From Dryomyza anilis (taxonomy: Eukaryota > Arthropoda > Insecta > Diptera > Dryomyzidae), in assembly GCA_951804985.1 (NCBI GenBank), contig OX638134.1, positions 7,262,790-7,326,789 of the forward strand: a stretch of DNA of 64,000 bases, given 5' to 3'. The notes below the pieces were generated by a model. That model had not been told where the DNA came from and searched no databases. It saw only the letters and a list, made by a program, of their open reading frames with translations. Shown here in pieces: positions 59,736 to 64,000 of this stretch. Both the position numbers and the translations under genes were made by a program. Every line of letters begins with the position of its first letter. Within the stretch, counting starts at the first letter, position 1.

Positions 59736-60300
59736 TTTTCGTTCTACAATTTTCGTTCTACTCTTTTTGTTCTACTCTTTTTGTTCTACTCTTTTTGTTC
59801 TACTCTTTTCTTCTACTCTTTTCGTTCTACTCCTTTCGTTCTACTCTGTTCGTTCTACTCTTTTTGTTCTACTCTTTTTGTTCTACTATTTTCGTTCTAC
59901 TCTTTTCTTCTACTCTTTTCGTTCTACTCCTTTCGTTCTACTCCTTTCGTTCTACTCTTTTTGTTCTACTCTTTTCGTTCTACTCTTTTCGTTCTACTCT
60001 TTTTGTTATACTTTTTTCTTCTACTCTTTTTGTTCTACTATTTTCGTTCTACTCTTTTTGTTCTACTTTTTTCGTTCTACTCTTTTCGTTCTACTCTTTT
60101 CTTTTACTCTTTTTGTTCTATTCTTTTCATTATATTCTTTTTGTTCTATTCTTTTCGTTCTAATCTTTTCGTTCTAATCTTTTCATTCCACCATTTTCGT
60201 TATACTTTTTTCGTTCTATTCTTTTTGTTATACTTTTTTCGTTCTACTCTTTTCGTTCTACTCTTTTCGTTCTATTATTTTTGTTCTACTCTTTTCAAAT
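59736..60300. repeat. 14-bp minisatellite TTTTCGTTCTACTC
   Basis: About 40 copies of a 14-bp unit, TTTTCGTTCTACTC, alternating with TTTTTGTTCTACTC and short TTTTCTTCTACTC variants. Copies decay to TTTTCGTTATACTT to the right. The unit lacks stops, so three long overlapping frames run through it (up to ~200 codons, FYSFRSTLFVLLF-like). They are not genes. Confidence 0.9.
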
Positions 60301-61452
60301 TCTCTTTTTGTTCTTTTCAAATCATTTATATATTTTAGTTCTATTATAGTCGTCATACCTTATTTTTTCTCTAACCCTTTTTTTCTGTCCGTTTTACAGC
60401 CTCTTACCTTTAGTGTTTTCGTACATCTATCTCCGCTTAATGTTTCTAATAGTCCACCGTTCCTTATACTTTTTTACTTTGTCCTAGACATCATTTTCTT
60501 TCCGTTCTTTTTCCTCTACATTATTTTCTCTATGTCTGTTTTCTTTCCCACTTTAATCATAATCTACAAAAATCTGTTTTTGTCTACGTCTAACTGTCTG
60601 TCTCTTAGTATATTCTCGATATGTTTGTTTATATGCCCGTCTATTTATTCTCCCCAACTGCTGCCTCACTCTATATATCCCCCTATATGTCCACTCATCT
60701 GTCCCCCTGTCTCTGCCCCTATATGTCCGTCTATCTGTCGCTCATTGCGCCTGTCAATATGCGTATTTATGTCTGTTTGCATTGTCGCCAGCGACAGGGT
60801 TTCTTTATTTCTATATTATATCTGTATAATTCTTTCGTTTTTCTTAGCTTATTTCTTTCTTTTTCTTTGCAATTCGCACTCTGTGCGCTTGAATTTTCTT
60901 TTATTCTCTGTAGACTGTAGCCTTCAACTGTAAAAAATGCAATTTTATACTGCAGCTACTTAAGTGCACTTTATGTATTTTTTTTACATTTTTATTTTCA
61001 AGCATTCATGCCAAAATAGCATAAGTGCATTCTGCAAAGTTTTTGACATGTGCTATTCTTATCAGTAGCAAATGTTTTCAAATCAAGTTGAAATATTTAC
61101 AATACTATATGTGAAAATGTTAAATACTGAATTATTGCGAAATTTTGAGACTATTTTCGACAAGCTCCCAAGTTTATAAATTAATATATTTAACCCTCGA
61201 CTTTTGAAAATATTAGCTCATATATATGTCTCTTACTTTCTAATATATAGCATCGAAAATTTACATAGATTTTGTATGATTTTTTTAAAAAGAAATCTAT
61301 TTACCCCTCTACGGCTTTATAGACTTTACTTTGAAAGAGTTTAAGCACCCAAAAGCAGATTTTCTAGCAGATATGTTGTCTGTTTTCTACTCGTTCCGAA
61401 AATATGCGGGATAATCTAACCCTAAAATTCTACAAAATTCATAACCTCCACA
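60301..61452. other. Non-coding; TGTCTGTCYGTCT/CCCC patch
   Basis: 60590-60780 carries degenerate ATATGTCCGTCTATCTG and CCCCTATATGTCC words. The rest is AT-rich, with a moderate patch at 61280-61440. Frames across 60532-60933 follow the pyrimidine composition. No gene is called. Confidence 0.4.
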
Positions 61453-61881
61453 CCCTAGTAGAAATTTTGGTAGGGCCATGGTCATGAAGTGATCATGTCA
61501 TTATTTGAGATGATCGGGATATGACGAGGCCCATAATGTCCTTGTAACGCAGTGTCCTAATCATGTACTGACCTCAGGCCATGATCATGTACTTATCGGG
61601 CAATTCCCCTTTTTATTATTTACCCGACAATTGCCTTGTCAGAGCCCGAACATAATAGGTTTCTCTCATTAAATTTCGATCATTGTCTGATGCTAATTTC
61701 GTTATGAGGAACAAATAATGTAGCTATGATCGGGAATATTGACTGTTTAGATAATGTAAACCCTGCTATAGTAAGCATGATAAGGGCATGCAAAGTCAAT
61801 GATCATATTTTCTCTAATATGGCTTACCCAACGAAAACCCGATCATTTCCCGATGGCGCATCCGGTAAATTTCTACTAGGG
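61453..61881. mobile_element. MITE M5, 429 bp, 15-bp perfect TIR
   Basis: It starts CCCTAGTAGAAATTT and ends AAATTTCTACTAGGG, a perfect 15-bp inverted repeat, with looser complementarity continuing inward (GGCCAT near 61475 against ATGGCGC near 61854). The interior repeats ATGATCATG and GATCGGGA-type words and has no transposase. The flanks share only CA, and there is no TTAA, so the CCCTAG tip should not be taken as piggyBac. Superfamily unresolved. Confidence 0.65.
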
Positions 61882-62160
61882 CATACATATTTTGGACATA
61901 TTTTTGGCACATATGCAAAAAGGTCGAAAATAGACAGATTTATTATACTTAAAGTCTTTCTCTAGATCTGCCATATTTACGGCAAACACAGATAAATTGA
62001 GGTTTTTTAGAAGCGTAATTTAATGTCACAATTCTGGAATATTTTGATATCGAGCCTTTAGCGTGCCAAAAGTATTGTCTAGGGACGCTTCCCACAAACT
62101 TCCATTTATCTGCCGGGCATATGACCGAAATATTTGCAGAAATATGCTCGACATGTACAG
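61882..62160. other. Non-coding, nothing recognised
   Basis: Moderate complexity sequence between the M5 element and the 21-bp repeat. No gene is supported. Confidence 0.4.
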
Positions 62161-62174
62161 AAGAAAATAATAAA

Positions 62175-62295
62175 TATGATGGATTTATTCATCGAGATGA
62201 TGGATTTATTCATCAATATGATGGATTTATTCATCATTATGATGGATTTATTCATCATTATGATGGATTTATTCATCATCATGATGGATTTCGTT
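62175..62295. repeat. 21-bp tandem repeat GATGGATTTATTCATCATTAT
   Basis: About five and a half copies in perfect 21-bp phase, varying only in the last five bases. The period is a multiple of three, so the frame spanning 62121-62309 carries a heptapeptide repeat (DGFIHHY). The unit contains GATG ... CATC inverted words. GATGAAT-like words recur across 62960-63610, so this array belongs to a larger repeat region. Confidence 0.85.
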
Positions 62296-62395
62296 TTATG
62301 ATATTATGAATTTTTTTCGCCAACTAACAGATTTATCACATTGATACAACCGTTCATAAAAAGACATATTGATGAATGCATTCATTATATATATA

Positions 62396-62958
62396 GGCCA
62401 TACCACACCAAATCGACCAGCGGTTGGAACTCACCTTCTTCGATTTCAATGAAATTTTGGGAACTGATAAAGGTTATTGAGACATGCACTAACCAATTTT
62501 TTTTTATCCAGAGATACAGTGGCTCAAAGTTGGAAAAAGGGCCAAAACTCACTTTTGTATGGTTGTTCATATTTAAATATCTCTTGAACTAGAAATGTCA
62601 GACATTTCATTAATGGCTCGCTTTAAAGCTAATAGATCAAGCTTTCAGAAAAATTAAGTTGTAACTTCTAAACGTGAACATGTGGCCCGTGGTCATTATC
62701 CTTGCACTTCAAAATTGATGTCCTTAAAAAGGACCCTTTTTAAAATTCTGAAAAAAAGCATAAATTTTCGTCAATTTATTGTAAATGTTCATGCAAAATT
62801 TCAAGATGGTATTTTGATGGCATCATATTTAAAAAAATAATTTTCTAAATTTAGTGCATGTCTCAATACCCTTTATCAGTTGCAAAATTTCATTAAAATC
62901 GAAAAGGTAAAATCTCAAATTTGACTTTTTTTTTGGTCGATTTGGTGTGGAATGGTCC
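62396..62958. mobile_element. Long-TIR MITE M6, 563 bp, ATATA duplication
   Basis: The ends are GGCCATACCACACCAAATCG at left and the complement of GGACCATTCCACACCAAATC at right. Complementarity extends to arms of about 105-110 bp (left to about 62500, right from about 62850), including TTCGATTTYAATGAAATTTT, AACTGATAAAG and TATTGAGACATGCACTAA. ATATA lies at 62391-62395 and 62959-62963, a plausible 5-bp duplication in AT-rich DNA. Short open frames cross it on both strands without domains. It is inserted in GATGAA-rich repeat DNA. Confidence 0.75.
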
Positions 62959-63620
62959 ATATATGAATGAAATATTCAATACAATGAATTTCAATCATCA
63001 TATTGATGAATATAATCATAATATCTATGAATAATTTAAAATTTTTCAAAAAAAATATTTTTTTTTTTGAAAATATTTCGAAAAAAAAAATATTTTAAAA
63101 AAATCCAATAATGTTTTTTTTTTTGAAAAAAAGTGCCAAAAAAATGAACTTCAAAAAAAATTGTTTTAAAGATTTTTTTTTTTTAAATATATAAATTTTT
63201 TAAATATATTTTTTATAAATATAACTTTTTATTAATAAATTTTTTTTAATTATAAATAAATATATTACAAAACGTTTTACTAATTCATGCACGCATTATA
63301 TAAAAAATAACATACAAGAAATACTTAAGATTTGATGAACAAAAAACAATTATTTTGATTGAAATGTGGTTTGATGAACAGTATTCTTCCATATGATGTA
63401 TTTGTTCATTAATATGATGAAACGTATTCTTCACATACAGTTCAACATATTGAAGAACACTTTTTCGACAGGTTCCAAGCGTTCCTCATATTTATGATCG
63501 CATTCCTAACATTGATGTCGTTAATCCTTAATATTATGAATGGTTCTTCAATACAATGAATCTTGGTCTGAAGAACGGAATTCATCAATATGATGTACAT
63601 TTTTTTTCTGTGTGTTGACC
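62959..63620. repeat. GATGAA/TTCATC-rich region flanking M6
   Basis: Scattered ATATTGATGAAT, ATATGATGTATTTGTTCATT, ATTGAAGAACA and TTCATCAATATGATG words in both orientations, with an AT homopolymer-rich middle (63040-63270). The right edge, ATGTACATTTTTTTTCTGTGTG, is roughly complementary to ACATGTACAGAAGAAAATAAT near 62151. The whole 62.15-63.62 kb region may therefore be one larger foldback-type element carrying M6 inside it (inference). Confidence 0.45.
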
Positions 63621-64000
63621 CCGGAACAATTTCTATTACTGAAAAATTTGGGTATATCTAAATTTTTGAATTGCTTCTTTCTTCTTTCTAATTTTAGTAA
63701 TCAAATTTGAAATATTTTGCGTCTATTTTTATAAAATTTTAATGTCAAATGTTAGTTTATAAATATAAATATTTATTAATCTATTAATTTTAATCTATTT
63801 TCAGGTAAATTTTTCATTAATCTGGGTTACATACAAGATGTTGGTATAAATAAAGACCGTTTAGAAATTGGTCTCTCGTAAGTGTTAGTAATAAAAATAA
63901 TACACTCTGAAAATATATAATTAATAGTTTTTTTTACTATTAATATTAGTCTATTGTATAAACTATTATTTAAATGGGCAAACATCATTATATACTACAA
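63621..64000. other. AT-rich non-coding at window end
   Basis: AT-rich DNA. CACTCTGAAAATATATAATT near 63903 resembles a MITE tip, but any element would continue beyond the window. Nothing else is recognised. Confidence 0.35.

Noticed and set aside
59599..60338. Three overlapping frames of ~120-200 codons rich in F, L, S and R
   Set aside because: All three frames of one strand are open across a 14-bp minisatellite without stops. Composition explains them.
61453..61881. Assignment of M5 to piggyBac from its CCCTAG tip
   Set aside because: The flanks lack TTAA on both sides, so the target-site rule for piggyBac is not met.
62341..62592. Short open frames on both strands within 62341-62592
   Set aside because: They overlap the left arm and interior of the M6 MITE and show no domain.

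Overview
The window looks like non-coding DNA from a fly (Diptera), probably a large-genome higher fly such as a calyptrate. The species is not determined. The evidence is a very AT-rich base composition, a mini-me-type dipteran repeat (36761-37430) with its (GTCY)n tract and conserved core, many short terminal-inverted-repeat (TIR) elements, and a tRNA-derived SINE. I found no intact protein-coding gene, no rRNA or free-standing tRNA gene, and no prokaryotic feature. The open frames are short and mostly fall in minisatellites or in poly-T, poly-A and triplet tracts, so none is annotated as a CDS.

Layout. 1-4.7 kb: a foldback hairpin element, a diverged ~155-bp tandem repeat, and AT-palindrome (ATAGTAT) arrays. 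4.7-20.8 kb: two satellite families in mirrored order. These are satellite A (19 bp, 4.7-6.9 kb), satellite B (7.8-10.3 kb), B in opposite orientation (12.3-16.9 kb, with a 269-bp/807-bp higher-order structure), then A in opposite orientation (20.0-20.7 kb). 17.9-29.6 kb: many short TIR elements around one plausible transcribed feature, a candidate 5' UTR exon on the plus strand at about 22.8-23.5 kb. Everything to its right could then be intron, but that is inference. 29.6-48 kb: complex non-coding DNA alternating with minisatellites (20-bp, 15-bp, 14-bp and CAAGAA-type), the mini-me element, a piggyBac-like MITE and a second large inverted A array (45.8-48.1 kb) that contains a TAA-flanked MITE. 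48-58.4 kb: long A-rich and T-rich low-complexity tracts, a 307-bp SINE with a 15-bp target-site duplication, a truncated second SINE, a GC-richer block at 50.7-51.7 kb, and a ~1.13-kb tandem duplication in T-rich DNA. 58.4-64 kb: complex non-coding DNA, a 14-bp minisatellite, a 429-bp MITE, and a long-TIR MITE nested in a GATGAA-rich repeat.

There is no gene system to reconstruct. The biological interest is in repeat biology: the mirrored satellite arrangement, the higher-order amplification, several probably undescribed non-autonomous elements with recognisable ends, and blocks of complex sequence that may be regulatory.
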